Source: Typha latifolia (Eukaryota > Streptophyta > Magnoliopsida > Poales > Typhaceae). From it: a DNA stretch of 64,000 bases. Positions 31,114-43,002 of this stretch are shown in pieces. The stretch covers positions 10,303,096-10,367,095 of the forward strand of contig CM034100.1 of the NCBI GenBank assembly GCA_019914945.1, written 5' to 3'. The position numbers and the translations under genes are program-made. The notes below the pieces were generated by a model, which was not told the DNA's origin, did no database searches, and saw nothing but the letters and a program-made list of their open reading frames with translations. Numbering within the stretch: position 1 is the stretch's first letter; each line of letters opens with the position of its first letter.

Positions 31114-31939
31114 TAATACACTTAGATACGATCTTTTCTTATTGCATTAGGATTTATTTTTATTAAAATAAAATTCCTGTAGGTCACGTTCTAATGCAGG
31201 ACGGGTCGCATTCAAATGCCCTTGATAATGCCTACATCAGGTTCGCAAATACAGAAATCTTATATTGTGCATTCAAACGCGGTCAAGCGAGTTCGAACAA
31301 CTACATCGCATTCGCACTTATAGAGAACGTGTTTTGGTGCGTTCGAATGCAATCGACGGGAATCCTCTAGAATTAGGGTTTCATATTATTTTAGGACTTG
31401 TTGGCTAGCCTCTAAATATATGTGAATGACAGCCAAATTCATTATGCAATTGGATTATTAGGTTCTTGCCTCTTATCTTCTCTCTAGACTTTCTCCCTCC
31501 TCCCTCTTCACCATCCTTCCACCTCTACCGTTGGCAAGATTTCTCCTAACTTCTAATCTCCCTCAACTATTGAGCCACCCCTCTTCTTTGGGATCTTGAC
31601 CACTTCGTTCACTTCATCTACATCCTTTAACAACTTCCATAATCCACCTTCATCTCCATACCCATCCATAACACTAACATCCACTCCACCCATCACCACC
31701 ACCATCACTCACGTTATTCCATGTTTTCATCCCTCTTATAGTTCGAATCTATGAAGGGAGTTAATACAAAATTTGTAGATCAGAAAGTTACGGATCTAAC
31801 TCAATTGGATTCGTAATTTTCTGACTACCGGAGAATATTTAATGAATAGTTTCTCATGGTTGCACAGACTGATTCCTATAATACATCTACATCTTGAAGG
31901 AATCGTTGCCTAGCCTATCTTTGGTATCGGAACTTATCA
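31114..31939 (+). repeat. B3 5' LTR
   Basis: From TAATACACTTAG to GGAACTTATCA. The motif cluster is at about 31185-31360, TATA-like CTCTAAATATATG near 31409, then the CT-rich leader. Its left edge adjoins the truncated LTR-A variant without a visible target duplication. Confidence 0.8.
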
Positions 31940-32080
31940 ATTGGTATCAAAACTTATCAATTGGTATCAGAGCTTATCAAGTGGTATCAGAGCCTATCAA
32001 TTTGGTACCGTAGAATTTCATTAATTGGTATCAGAGCTTAACAATTTGGTAGAGCTTATCAAGTGGTACCAGAGCAGGCG
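31940..32080 (+). other. Array of about seven primer-binding-site units
   Basis: Successive units: ATTGGTATCAAAACTTATCA (31940-31959), ATTGGTATCAGAGCTTATCA (31960-31979), AGTGGTATCAGAGCCTATCA (31980-31999), a diverged ATTTGGTACCGTAGAATTTC unit (from 32000), ATTGGTATCAGAGCTTAACA (about 32024-32043), a shortened ATTTGGTAGAGCTTATCA, and AGTGGTACCAGAGC before gag. Spacing is mostly 20 bp. Three units keep a perfect TGGTATCAGAGC. Confidence 0.9.
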
Positions 32081-32098
32081 AACCTCAGACCTCCATTA

Positions 32099-33426
32099 AT
32101 GGTTGAAACAAGAAAGATGACATCAACAAGGAGACCTATAGAGAGCACACCGACAAAGGAGGACTCAATCGATGATGACCCTTACTATGAGGTCGATTCC
32201 TTTGGAGCGACCATGGTAGGACCGAGTCAACCAACCTCCATGAGTGCAAATATGGATAAAATTAGGGGCATGTTCCATATATTGATGCATAGAGTTGACT
32301 TAGTTCAAAAGGATCACAATGATTTCAAGGAATATGTCAAGAACCAAATTGATTCGTTATCTCCTCAAAAGCGATCAAAGTTTCAAGAAAGACTAGCAGA
32401 GGGAAACCATCGAACTGATACCCCACAGGTCCAGGTGCATCATGCGAGTGTCAATGATCCCCTCTTACCTATGCCCACACATCATTCCCCACCTCCATTG
32501 CAAAACCCAAGATCAGCGGAGGTGGAACCCGAGAGAAGTGCGGCACCGACGGATTGGGTGTTTCAAGTTGAACAATATTTTGATTGTCAAGGTACAACAG
32601 AAGATGAAAAAGTCCAAATGGCAAGCTTCCACCTCCAAGGAACGACATTGCATTGGTATAGATCGATTCTTCGTGGTAGTGGATTTACCGGATGGGCTCT
32701 GATTTTTGTAGGAGGATTACACACAGATTTGGGACTGCGGCATATGAAGATTCTTCTACCACATTAAGCAAGATGGTTCAAAGGATGACCGTATTGGAGT
32801 ACTAAGTTGAGTTTGAGAGAGCTAGTAGTCGTTGTGAGCCATCTTGGCCCGAACGGACATTGATGAGTATATTTATTTTAGGACTGCGGGATGAGATACA
32901 AGCGGATGTTTGTGCTCTATATCCTACTACTCTTAAGGAGGCCTTTGAGAAGGCTATAAGGATGGAAGAAAAGCATAGTGCTCTAAAGATGGCAGCAAAA
33001 ACAGATTGGGGCAACCGAGATGGGCGATTTGCACCTAGAACGCCGGCTGGAAATTTTGCGGTTTTAAAAATAGAGGGTGCGAGTACTAGACCACGACCAC
33101 CATTGAGACCTTCTTCCAATGTTAGAGGAGGCACAAGACCCCCCATTTGAACTCTCACACCTGCCGAGGTGGAGGAGCAAAGAGCGAAGGGCATTTGCTT
33201 TGAAGAGGACGTGGAGGAAGATATCCAAGCTAAAATATCAATGCATGCATATTCGGGTACTTCTGCGCTGAGGACATTACGAGTAAATAGACTCGTTAGA
33301 AAGTATTGTGTGCACATCCTCATCGATTCGGGGAGTACACACAACTTTCTAGACGAGCGATTAGTGAGGATATTGGGTTTGGATGCCGAGCTGACCATGG
33401 GATTTGACATTGCTATTGGAGACGGC
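32099..33426 (+). pseudogene. gag: B3 gag-protease remnant
   Basis: ATG 32099 starts MVETRKMTSTRRPIES. The gag helical segment and proline-rich linker are present, then an internal deletion joins APTDWVFQVEQYFDC. The capsid core continues in another frame (ISGL equivalent LGLRDEIQADV, EEKHSALKMAAKTDWG). The zinc knuckle is lost: ERRAKGLCF is followed directly by EEDVEEDIQ. The protease has LIDSGSTHNFLD, an intact DSGST site, before truncation. Confidence 0.75.
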
Positions 33427-33474
33427 GCGTGCTATGTGGGCACGTGGGCGTGCACGTGCTCATGCCGGGCGGGG
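33427..33474 (+). repeat. Fragment of the family C 3' end
   Basis: TGTGGGCACGTGGGCGTGCACG and the following GGGCGGGG match the reverse complement of the left end of C3 (49976-50022). A short truncated piece sits at the B3 break point and probably marks the rearrangement that removed the rest of B3. Confidence 0.65.
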
Positions 33475-36086
33475 GCGTTATCGGTGACTAGATGACGGGT
33501 AGCATGGGATGGATAGGCTGACAGGATGATAGTAAAATTGGCCAAAATGTCAATAACTCTAGGTAGTGGCTGAATGTGATAAAGAGAAAGGAAGAGGAGG
33601 GAGAAGGTGGTTGGTGCCTAAGGAGGTTTGACAAAGGAAAGGAGGGAGGAATCGAAGACTAAATGACTTGCAGCTTGGGTTGAAGGAAGGGGGAGTGAGA
33701 GCCTCGGCTAAGAGAGGAGAAGAGAGATAGGGGAACTTGTTCAATTCATCAAAATATGATTAATCTAGGTTGTACTCCACAATTTAACTAACCATATTAA
33801 GTCAATCAATAAACTTAACTCGACTAATATAAGCTGAAAATGACTTAAACTAATTGCTAAAATTGATCTTCTAACTAGATAAGTGACTCAAGCCATTAAA
33901 AGTTTGTATCATAATGTTTGTTGTATTTTACTTTTTCAATCTTTACTCGACTATCTATCTTTCCTGTTACATTTTGGTTCTTAATGTACTATTCATAATC
34001 AATTTTCTGAGTCCTAATTGGATTTGATTTTCATATTCGGATTAGGTTTTGATTTTGACTTTCAATTTTCAATTAAGTCTTTATTTTGATTTTCAATTAT
34101 ATCTAGTCAAACTAGGAATATTATCTTCACCGAAATTTTAATTTAAACTCGTAGAACTCATACGTGCGCGCCATGTTCGAATGACTTCAAATACAAGACT
34201 AATATTATTCATCATTTCAATAGTTTTGTTCATCAATTTGAATACTTTGACAGGTTTAATATTGTGCCACAGCTCATATGTAACATATTAGGAAAGATAC
34301 ATGGTGAATAACTTTGTTTTGCCTCGAATGTGCAAAACCTGACATAATCTACAAATTTAATCTTTGAATGGAAGTTGAATATTCTATTTAAGCCGATCGA
34401 CAATGAGATACACGTACCGCAGTAGTACGGAATGCTTGCATGTTATCCACTCGCGGAGCCAAGTTGGAGTACTACATATATTATTTGGGGGCTGAGCAAC
34501 AAATTAATTAAGAAAGAATAGCAGAATAAGGTAGCTTTTGAGGGCTTCTACTTGTCCACTAGGCCTGAGACAGCTCATATTTTATTTCAAGTTGGAGAAA
34601 GCCACTGATGAACTCGGTGCAAGTTGGCACTAAACCATTGAACATGATCGCTAATGCGTATCCCTATTTATATCAAGTTGGAAGCATCAGGGTCCAAAGT
34701 GGGTACGGACCTGGAAATGATATTCAGAGAAGGCTCGCTGCGATCCACACCCGCCATTAGCGCATTGGATCATCATTCCTGTGGGCCGTTGGATGATCTT
34801 ATCGTCGTTGTCGTCCTTGATTGCCGAGAATGGCTACATATAGTAGTGTCGGTGTGTTTGAATCTAGAACAAGAGCATTAAGATTCTTCACGTTCGTACG
34901 TAAAAACAAGGATATTTCTCAACTTAGGATTTAAAAAAGGAGTACGATTCTCTAATGGAGGTATCAAGTGTTCAATGACCACGGGCTTTGTCGGTACGTC
35001 GAGCCAAAGCCAAAGCATTTTATATCACTTAATTTACTGATCCACTTGAATTTCGCTTTTAAAAGTTATGTTTAGTTAACACCCCCCTAATGAGTGCCCG
35101 GACGTCGAAATCTTTCTCTATCCATATGGATCTTCATAATAATGGAGTCGCATGTATGGAATAAAGTGTATACTTCAATTTTCATATACAGGAGCTTTGA
35201 CTCGTAATTCAGTATAAAAGTACCTTTATCAAGCGAAATCCCCAGTCTAGCAAATGAAAGAATCAAAAATTCTTTTTATATGTTTAGTAAGAAGCATGAG
35301 GACCTCCTACTTCCAAAAGGAAATACAGAAATTAAAAAAATTAAAAAAATTAAAAATTTATATTTTTGAAAGAATAAACTAAACTTTCTCAACCACAAAG
35401 CTACGTAGACAGATTAAAACCTTAACAATGAATTTGAATTCCAAATTTACGCAGCAAGATATGAACAAAGTTATTAACATTGTGATTGGGAAGGCCCAAA
35501 AGCCCGACAAGAAAATGATCCGCAGTTTGGAAGCACCAACAACTTTCTATGCACCCCTAAAAGTGAACTGTTTTCTTGCCCTTAGAGATCTCTAATCTTT
35601 CATATTGTACTTGCTTTTCTTATGTCTGTGATCTTCATTATCTAATTGCAGGGCCCTCTAAACTATCTAATCTTTCCATTCTAATCTGTACCAAGCTATG
35701 TTATTATGAAATTAATCTTAATCCTAGTCATCTCCCTCTCTTAAAAAAAATATCTAACTTATTCTAGGAAAATTAACAAATTGATGCTAATTGCTGCTCA
35801 CCCAAGCAAGTCCATTTGTACTTTATCCGGTTAACAGAATAAGAATCAGCGAAAAAGATTCACGGTTATTGACATTTATATCAATGAATATAACTTTAAT
35901 TTGATAACCGTAGAATACCCAAGCTTTCTCTCTATTAAGAACATTAAAAGCTTCCTATGCTACCATGCTTCTGATCGCATCACCGCGAATCTAGTGGAAT
36001 TGATCATCGATTCGTTGTTTGGTTGACTAATGTATGGAGTGGAATGAATCATCGATATTATTCCGATATATAATACCATCAAATAT
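33475..36086. other. AT-rich region, no recognised gene
   Basis: I found no convincing coding exon, LTR pair or RNA gene on either strand. The open frames at 33559-33744, 34654-34881 and 35576-35767 are short and show no family motif. It may be lower-copy DNA or very old repeat. Confidence 0.5.

Positions 36087-36127
<41 letters not shown>
36087..36127 (+). repeat. (TAA)n microsatellite
   Basis: About 13 uninterrupted ATA/TAA triplets. Likely length-variable. Confidence 0.95.
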
Positions 36128-36129
<2 letters not shown>

Positions 36130-36142
36130 CCCCTCTTTCCCT

Positions 36143-36545
36143 ATGTAACAATCCAGAATTTTAAAACAGAAATAAATAAAATAAATAGAAATATATATAG
36201 TTTAGATAATGAGGAATTTTACTTTATCTTTTATATTTTAGGATTTTTATTAAATTAAATTAAATTTTTAGATATATCTTTAAGATATTTGAATTCTTAT
36301 TCTAATAGGAAAACCCAAGAAGGGGGCCTAGAAGAATTTTTTACGAGAGAAAAAAAATATTTTTTACGAGAGAAATTAGGCCAGGAAGAAAACCCTAGAA
36401 GGATTTTTTACGAGAGAAATTAGATTGTACTGTAGCATTGCTACAATACCGAGAAAAAAAAAAGATTATTCTTGAGAGAGATTAGAGAAAACAAAGAATA
36501 GAAAATAGAAGGAAAAAGATTTTATCATACCAAAGAGAAGAAAAG
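36143..36545 (+). other. Possible LTR start invaded by D1
   Basis: TGTAACAATCCAGAATTTT at 36143 resembles starts of long plant gypsy LTRs (compare TGTAATAACCC of C1). The stretch has three copies of a GAAGAATTTTTTACGAGAGAAA-like segment (about 36328-36420) and ends where D1 begins. Its continuation may be the AT-rich block at 45060-46130. Confidence 0.35.
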
Positions 36546-37521
36546 TGTTAGGTTTTTATTTGTTAGCAATTGTGTACAAAATATTCTAAGTGTATTTTTA
36601 CATGTATATAAGCTTTATACCAGTCTAGAATATCTCTAGTTTGAAGAATTGCAAGATTATTAGAGAAAAGCTGTTGAGTTCACACCGCGTTCACAAATAT
36701 ATTCGAACGCGGGTACTTGCGTTCACACAGACCGAGAGCTATGTTCACAAACGCGTTCGAACGTGGGTACTTGCGTTCACATAGACCGACAGCTGCGTTC
36801 ACAAATGCGTTCGAATGAGGGTACTGCGTTCACACAGACCGAGAGCTGCATTCACAAACGCGTTCGAACGCAACCTGAAGAATTCAAGTTGTCGCGTTCG
36901 AACGCACTCGGGCCCGTTCGAACGCACCTGAGATCAAGTCATGCCGTTCGAATACACCCGGGCCGCGTTCGAACGCACCAACGAAGTTTGAAAATATTGG
37001 ATTCTCGTGAGTTCGGATAAAACTTAGATTTGGCTCTATCTTGGAGATTATATATAAGGATTGTGATACCCTATCTCGAGGGAGGTTGAAAAGCATTATT
37101 GAAGGAGACTTCTTGAGGCTGCATCGGTTATTCAACTAACAAGGTTCCACTCATCTACAAAACTTAATCTTTCGTCTTAAGGGCTATCTAAACAAAAGAT
37201 CAATTTTGAGGGTTAGTGAGGTTGGACTTCAATCACGAGAAGTAGTGAATCGTGGGTTCTAGCGAGCAAGACTGAGAGGAACAAAGTCATTTGGATCGAC
37301 AGGTTATTTTGTAAGTCAGTCTTGTAACTGCTATTATTCTAGTGATTGGTTTTGATCCGAGTTTGAATCCGTGGTTTTTTCCTGTTTGGGTTTTTCCACG
37401 TTAAAATCTTGGCGTTAATCTCTGCTTTCATTTTTAATATTTCTTCAGAGTTTTACTTAAGCAAACGAGTGATATCATTGCCTAGTATTTAGATACATAC
37501 TTGTGTCTAGGGGGTTTTTCA
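36546..37521 (+). repeat. D1 5' LTR
   Basis: A 976-bp LTR from TGTTAGGTTTTTATT to GGGTTTTTCA. It has a 54-bp tandem repeat (units starting at 36691, 36745, 36799 and 36852), each with TTCACAAACGCGTTCGAACG and GGTACTTGCGTTCACA. Further GTTCGAACGC motifs run to 36980, then a TATATATAAGG box at 37049-37059. Confidence 0.88.
36685..37059 (+). promoter_or_regulatory. Copia D upstream array plus TATA box
   Basis: The same GCGTTCGAACGC palindrome as in the gypsy LTRs (exact copies at about 36859, 36895 and 36968) and the GCGTTCACA half-site occur in this unrelated copia LTR, ending about 70 bp before the TATA box. Element coding regions show no relationship, so the motif is shared without shared ancestry of the elements. 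Confidence 0.65.
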
Positions 37522-37570
37522 ATTGGTATTAGAGTAGGTTTCCTCACCCTTTGAGAGAGCTCAGATAGGC

Positions 37571-38340
37571 ATGGATTTTCATAGAGATTGACCATCATCA
37601 ATTAGATCTCCTATCCTAGATGGATCAAATTATGGATATTGGAAAGCTAGGATGAGAGCTTACTTGAAGTCTATAGATGAACGAGTATGGTTTGTCGTTG
37701 CGAATGGTTGGAGTCTACCAATGTACATGATGGATGATAAACTTGCTGAAAAACCAATAGAGTCATGGGATAGGTTAAATTATGAAAAAGTTGGATGGAA
37801 TAGCAAGACAATAAATTTAATTTTTAGTTGTGTTTCCTCGGAAGAATTTAGAAGAATTTCTACTTGTGAGATAACAAAAGAAGCTTGGATGATCTTAGAA
37901 AGTATTCATGAAGAAACTATGGCTGTAAAACTTTCTAAACTTCAGAGGTTGACTACTAGTTTTGAAACTCTACGTATGGAGGAGAATGAGACATTTGATG
38001 AGTTTTATGCAAAGCCGAGTGATATAGTCAACTCCAGTTTCAACCTAGGAGAGAATTTCTGAAAACAGAATTGTCCGTAAGATCCTTAGGTCTCTTCCAG
38101 AAAGGTTTCAAACGAAAGTTACAGCTATTGAGGAAAGTAAGGACATCGATTCTATGAAAGTTGAACAATTGGTAGGAAATCTACAAATATTTGAATCTAG
38201 TCTTTCAAAATCGAGGAAGTCCAAAGGGACTGCCCTATCCATAGTTGAACAAAATATAGAGAAGTCTGATGATGAAGGTGATTTAGATGTTGAGATAGGT
38301 TGAACAAAATATTCGACCTAATTGCAAATTTTTGTAAAAA
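37571..38340 (+). pseudogene. gag: D1 gag
   Basis: ATG 37571 gives MDFHRD, then a stop at 37589 (TGA; D2 has GGA). The frame continues with ILDGSNYGYWKARMRAYLKS, a UBN2-type copia gag start, and ETMAVKLSKLQRLTTSFE. A frameshift occurs near 38058. The remainder (LRSLPERFQTKVTAIEESKD) is readable in another frame to about 38250. The zinc knuckle and coiled-coil end seen in D2 are deleted. The junction near 38300 joins gag straight to the region before protease. Confidence 0.78.
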
Positions 38341-38364
38341 CCTAGAAGTGCTTTCATTTATGGG

Positions 38365-39675
38365 ATGAAAACAAAGACCATATGGGTCAAGAAAAGTGAT
38401 TTGAAATGTTATGTTGTGCATATAGCCTTGAAAGCTTTAAATTCTGATTTGTGGTATTTAGATAGTGGCTGTTCAAGACATATGTCGGGTGACAAGTCGT
38501 TATTTTCTAATCTCGAAAAATATGAAGGGGGAGTTGTGACATTCGGAGATGGTAACTCATCGAAGGTAATAGGTAAAGGAAAGGTAAGTTCTTCGGGGGT
38601 TCCTATTCTTGAAAATGTTTTTAATGTTAAGGGCTTGAAAGCAAATCTTCTGAGTATCAGTCAATTTTGGGATGAAGATTATGAGGTAAAATTCTCCGAA
38701 ACTAATGGTAATATTATATGTTATGGATCTAGAACATCTGATAATTGCTATGTTGTTTGAATGTCACATAAACTTAAATGTAATAGTGCCTCTTTCGACA
38801 TTGTAGATATTTGGCATCAACGTCTTGGACATGTGAATCAAAAGGAATTATTTACTCTATCCAAACAAGAAGTGGTAAGAGGAATACCTAAGATGAAAGA
38901 AATGTCAAAAAGAGTGTGCGGTTCGTGTCAAATTGGAAAATAAATTCGGATCGCACACAAGAAGGTAAATGCAGCTATCACTGACCGTGTGCTACAATTA
39001 GTTCACATGGACTTGATGGGTCCAACAAAAATGGAAAATCTTGGAGGTAAACGCTATATATTCTTAATGGTCGATGATTACTCCAGATTTACTTGGGTTC
39101 CCTTTCTACATGAGAAGTCTGAAACCTTTGAAGTTTTTAAATCACTATGCTTAAAATTGCAGAATGAAAAATCTACTACCCTAGTTAGGATTCGTTCTGA
39201 TCATGAAAGAGAATTTAAAAATGAAATTTTTTCTATATTTTGCGATTCTCTTAGTATTCAACATGAATTTTCAGCTCCTATAACTCCACAACAGAACGGG
39301 ATTGTGGAAAGAAATAACTGAGTTGTGCAGGAAATGGCTAGGGTTATGCTTCACGCTAAAAAGGTTCCTGAAAAGTTTTGGGCAGAGGCGGTCAATACAG
39401 CGGTACATGTGATAAATTGTGTTTATCTTAGATCAGGTACAAAAATGACTGCATATGAAATCTGGAAAGGTAAGAAACCTAGTGTTAAATATTTTCGAGT
39501 TTTTGATAGTAAATGCTATATCTTGCGTGATCGAGAATATTTGACTAAATTTGACACTAGAAGTAGCGAAGACATCTTCTTAGGGTATTCTAATAATAGC
39601 AGAGCCTATAGAGTATTTAAACTTAACACTTCTATTGTTATGGAATCTGCTAATATTATTATAGATGAATCCACG
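38365..39675 (+). pseudogene. pol: D1 protease, GAG-pre-integrase and integrase
   Basis: A single frame with three stops: TGA at 38758 (GGA in D2), TAA at 38941 (CAA) and TGA at 39319 (CGA). Protease active site WYLDSGCSRHMSGD, pre-integrase zinc finger WHQRLGHVNQKELF with CGSCQIGK, integrase core with HMDLMGP (Asp), RSDHEREFKN (Asp) and QNGIVERNN (Glu), then WAEAVNTAVHVINCVYLRSG. The frame is cut at 39675 by C2. Two of the three stops fit C-to-T change. Confidence 0.83.
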
Positions 39676-41488
39676 TGCACGCCCACGCGCCCACACGGCA
39701 CGCACAGCGCACGCGACAGGTCGGGCGGGGCCCGTCACACACAGTTACTCTCCTATACAAATATAATCATGACATCATCAAATAAAACCTGCTAACCTAT
39801 CCATGATCACATGATCCATCACTAAATAAATCATACTATTAACCAAATAAACCGATTAACATATGAATATCCCAGTCCATAATAATATACATTAGACCAC
39901 TACATAATCTGTCAGGACCCACACAGGCCACAACAAACCATCAAGATACAACTAAAATAACTAATACAAGAGTACACGATGATTCGACCTATAATATCCA
40001 AATCATCGTCTAATACAAAAGAGTACAAATATCAAATACTGGTACAACTCAATATCTGGTTAAACTATCATCTATACCGTCTCGCATCTATAGTTCACCT
40101 CATCATCGTTCTAAAATATCTTCTCAAAATATCTCAAATCGCTATCACGTACCACATATCTGAGAGGGTTAGAAAAGAAATAAAGAGAGTCATGAGCAAA
40201 AGGCTCAGTGAATAGACCTTACCCCGAATTAGTGATGCCAATTAGAGAGTAAATCATGTACTGGATAATATGAATCAGAAAGTAGCATGATGCCATGTAT
40301 GAACATGTATATATGTATCCTCAATGACATATATATGAATGAAATAAATTCTCATAAATGAGCATATTATATCCTCAACCAAAAATATATCACATGATGA
40401 AATTACCATATAACATCACCAAATATAACGACATATTATGTATAACAATTATGATCCAATGAAACTGGTCACATCAATGATGATGCATGATGCATGCCAA
40501 CCACTAGATAATCGTATATGTCAAAGCAAGATATAATCCACATATCTCTCACTATCACAATCATCTGTCTCAACTATAAATATCATCCACCATGCTGGAC
40601 TACGGTACTTGGCCCCAAACTCGATACACATCATGTCACAAGCTCAGAGCATATCCTATCATACGCTAAGAGTATCTCTGTAGATGAATCATACCCTGCC
40701 ATACGCTAAGAGTATCTCTGTATATAAATCATACTCTGCCATACACTAAGGGTATCTCAGAAGAAAGTAATCATACCCTGCCATACGCTAAGGGTATATC
40801 AATAATAGTTGTACCCTATCATACACTAAGAGTACAACCATCAGCCATCACCATACTCTGTCATACGCTAAGAGTATGTCCAGTACTAGTTCGGACCAGA
40901 TACCGTTCCAGCCACCACAACATATCACATCACATCACATACACATGTACTTTTATGATTTATTATACATAATAAATCATATCCATATATCCAGTACGAC
41001 AACAGATCATGCAACTCAGGAATTTAAGTAGTAAAGAAGCCGAGAGAAAAATGATGCAATGCCAACTCTAACCATGTATACTTTTGCTAGTCTATCACAT
41101 GCATACTCATGATAGAGATTATCCCGACATAAAAATTCGACGAGCTCGAGCTCGGGCGAGAGAGAGAGAGAGAGAAAGAGAAAGAGAGGCAGAGAGAGGG
41201 AGGAAGAGTTTCTCACCGGCGGTGGCGGCGGGCCGACGTTGGCAACGAGGAGTGCGAAAGAGAGAGTGGAGTGAGAGAGAGACTGAGAGAGATAGATAGA
41301 TGGAAAGAGAGAGATTTAGAGAGAGAGAGAGGAGGCGGTGGAGGGGGGCTGCGACAACGGCAGTGGGAGCGTGGCGCCCCCACCACGCAAGCGGCGCATG
41401 CAGCTTGCATGAGCACGAGGCCGGCCATAATGTAGCTGGTCACGTCGTGCCTAATTTAATTTTTTTTTTTTGGTTTTGGGTTGTTACA
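39676..41488 (-). mobile_element. C2: solo-LTR-like family C copy, TSD CCACG
   Basis: Flanked by CCACG at 39671-39675 and 41489-41493, inserted in the D1 integrase. Minus-strand start TGTAACAACCC, then a short A run and a GA/CT-rich block. It ends GGGCGTGCA. It shares with C1 the GGTAAGGTCTATTCACTGAGCC segment (minus strand near 40220) but lacks the AT-rich and GC-palindrome blocks, so it is about 1.2 kb shorter. No coding region is recognised. Confidence 0.82.
40640..40885 (-). repeat. Minisatellite in C2
   Basis: Five to six diverged copies of about 45-50 bp built around CATACGCTAAGAGTAT, itself an imperfect inverted repeat (ATACcc...gggTAT). C1 has only two to three related segments (19765-19835), so the block expanded in C2. 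Confidence 0.7.
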
Positions 41489-41493
41489 CCACG

Positions 41494-41690
41494 ACTTATA
41501 TAACTGAAGCTACTACTATTTTTGTTTCTGCAGATACATATGACGAAGAAATAGGAAAGGAGCTTGATCTGGAAATTTAGAATCAGGACGAGGACAAAGT
41601 TGAAATGAACAAAGATAACTGCAACGTACCGGAACCATCTGCTAGAGTGAAATCAAATCATCCACCGATTTGTTGAGAGTCATCTTGTAG
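41494..41690 (+). pseudogene. D1 integrase C-terminus
   Basis: After the C2 target duplication the frame resumes (TEATTIFVSADTYDEEIGKEL), with a stop at 41578. It ends PSARVKSNHPPIC, equivalent to the segment that normally precedes copia RT. RT and RNase H are absent: unrelated AT-rich sequence follows. Confidence 0.75.
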
Positions 41691-42466
41691 TATATTGTAT
41701 CATTTCTGATTTATTCACACTCTCGACTTCTATGATAATTAAACTAAATTTAATGCACTCATAACGTCTGTATATTCTTAAGTGAGCATGACATCATGAA
41801 ATTTTTTTAAATAGCTCATTATTGACTTTGATTTGCATAGTTTGACCTCATGCTTAGTCATCACAAATGTGTTAATAAAAGATCAATGAAAAGGGCTACA
41901 ATGAGTTAGTGTGAAAGCCATCTTGTTTAGAGTCCAGTTTGAGTAAGTACATTGCTTGCAAATTAAATAAAATTTTTGATATTTGTGAATATCTTCTTGC
42001 ACATTGTTTGATATGTACTACAAGAAAAGGGCTACCTACTCATGTGTGAAAGCCATCATTGCACCTATATGGTTTAAGTATAAAAAATATTACAGGAAAA
42101 ATTCCTGTTCTGTTATGGAGAATAAGTCGAAAATTCCAAATTTAAATATTAAGTCGGTTTGACTACTATGTTGTATCATTGTTTAAATAGGAAAGTTTAT
42201 TTAAGAATAATGTTTCATGTTATCTATGCTAAACTTGCATATGCAAATTGTTATGATCAATCAAGATTAATTTAATTTTGAGTGATGCATTAGAATTGAT
42301 TATAATATGCTTTTGATGATTTGATTGATCTGTGTATGACTTATTTCATTCGATTGTCATATTCCATGTCTTGAATCTATTTTGAATTTCTAAAAAGTGC
42401 ATCTCTAAAAAGATTTTTTTATTTTTTATTTCTTAGATTTTTTACTTAAAAAAAAGAAAAAAAAGG
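41690..42466. other. D1 non-coding region after pol
   Basis: AT-rich, no coding frame recognised. It occupies the place of RT/RNase H and the spacer before the extra ORF. Confidence 0.5.
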
Positions 42467-42790
42467 GTCGTTCGAATGCAGATTTTTGAGTTCGAACATG
42501 GTGACTGGCGCGTTCGAACGCGCAGACTGATGCGTTCGAACGCACTCGAGGATTCTTTATATATTGCGTTCGAACCGAAGGGTTTTCATCTTTCATCTTC
42601 CATCTTCCAAACCCTAGAAACCCTTTATTTTCTCCCTCTCAAATCTTCAAGATCTTGGTCTTTTTCGTCAAATTTCTCACTACAAACCCTTTTAGAGGGT
42701 AGTTCTCCTCCGAATCTTGCGTCTTTCGGCCAAATCTCTTAGTTTTTCTTTACTTTTGCGAGGTATGATCATCCATCCATTTTCCTATTT
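42467..42790 (+). promoter_or_regulatory. Possible internal promoter, leader and intron start
   Basis: Two exact GCGTTCGAACGC copies (about 42510 and 42531) and further TTCGAA sites lie directly before TTTATATATTG (42556-42566). A plant-like leader follows (TTCATCTTTCATCTTCC, CAAACCCTAGAAACCC) and a splice-donor-like GCGAG/GTATGATC near 42761, with a possible acceptor TTTCTTTCTCAAG near 43024. This would give the downstream ORF its own transcript. Inferred from layout only. Confidence 0.45.
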
Positions 42791-43002
42791 TTTATTCAAT
42801 TAAGTGTTTTGATCTTGATTAATTTCGTGCGTTTTCGAGTTTTGATCATGTTAAAGTTACTATCTTGATGTTTCTTATGTGATTGAACGTGATATCTTAG
42901 CGTTTTCAAGTGGAAGATGGATTTTATTTAGGGCCTTCATAGTTTCTAGAATTTTTTGGATTTCTTGCTATCTTTTTGTTTGCTTTGGGCATGTATTGAA
43001 TC

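Larger units (their letters stand above)
31114..33426 (+). mobile_element. Truncated chromovirus B3
   Basis: 5' LTR (31114-31939), an exceptional primer-site array, and gag-protease, cut at 33426 in the protease (IAIGDGA) by a fragment of family C. No RT, integrase or 3' LTR follows. Confidence 0.8.

Noticed and set aside
31940..32080. CRISPR-like regularly spaced repeats
   Set aside because: The units are contiguous primer-site copies between an LTR and gag in plant DNA, with no spacers of unique sequence and no cas genes.
34654..34881. 75-codon frame as a host gene exon
   Set aside because: No recognised motif or convincing splice context, and the surrounding sequence is unremarkable.
42467..42560. 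A separate solo LTR at the palindrome cluster in D1
   Set aside because: No TG/CA ends, no target duplication and no LTR-like length could be defined around it.
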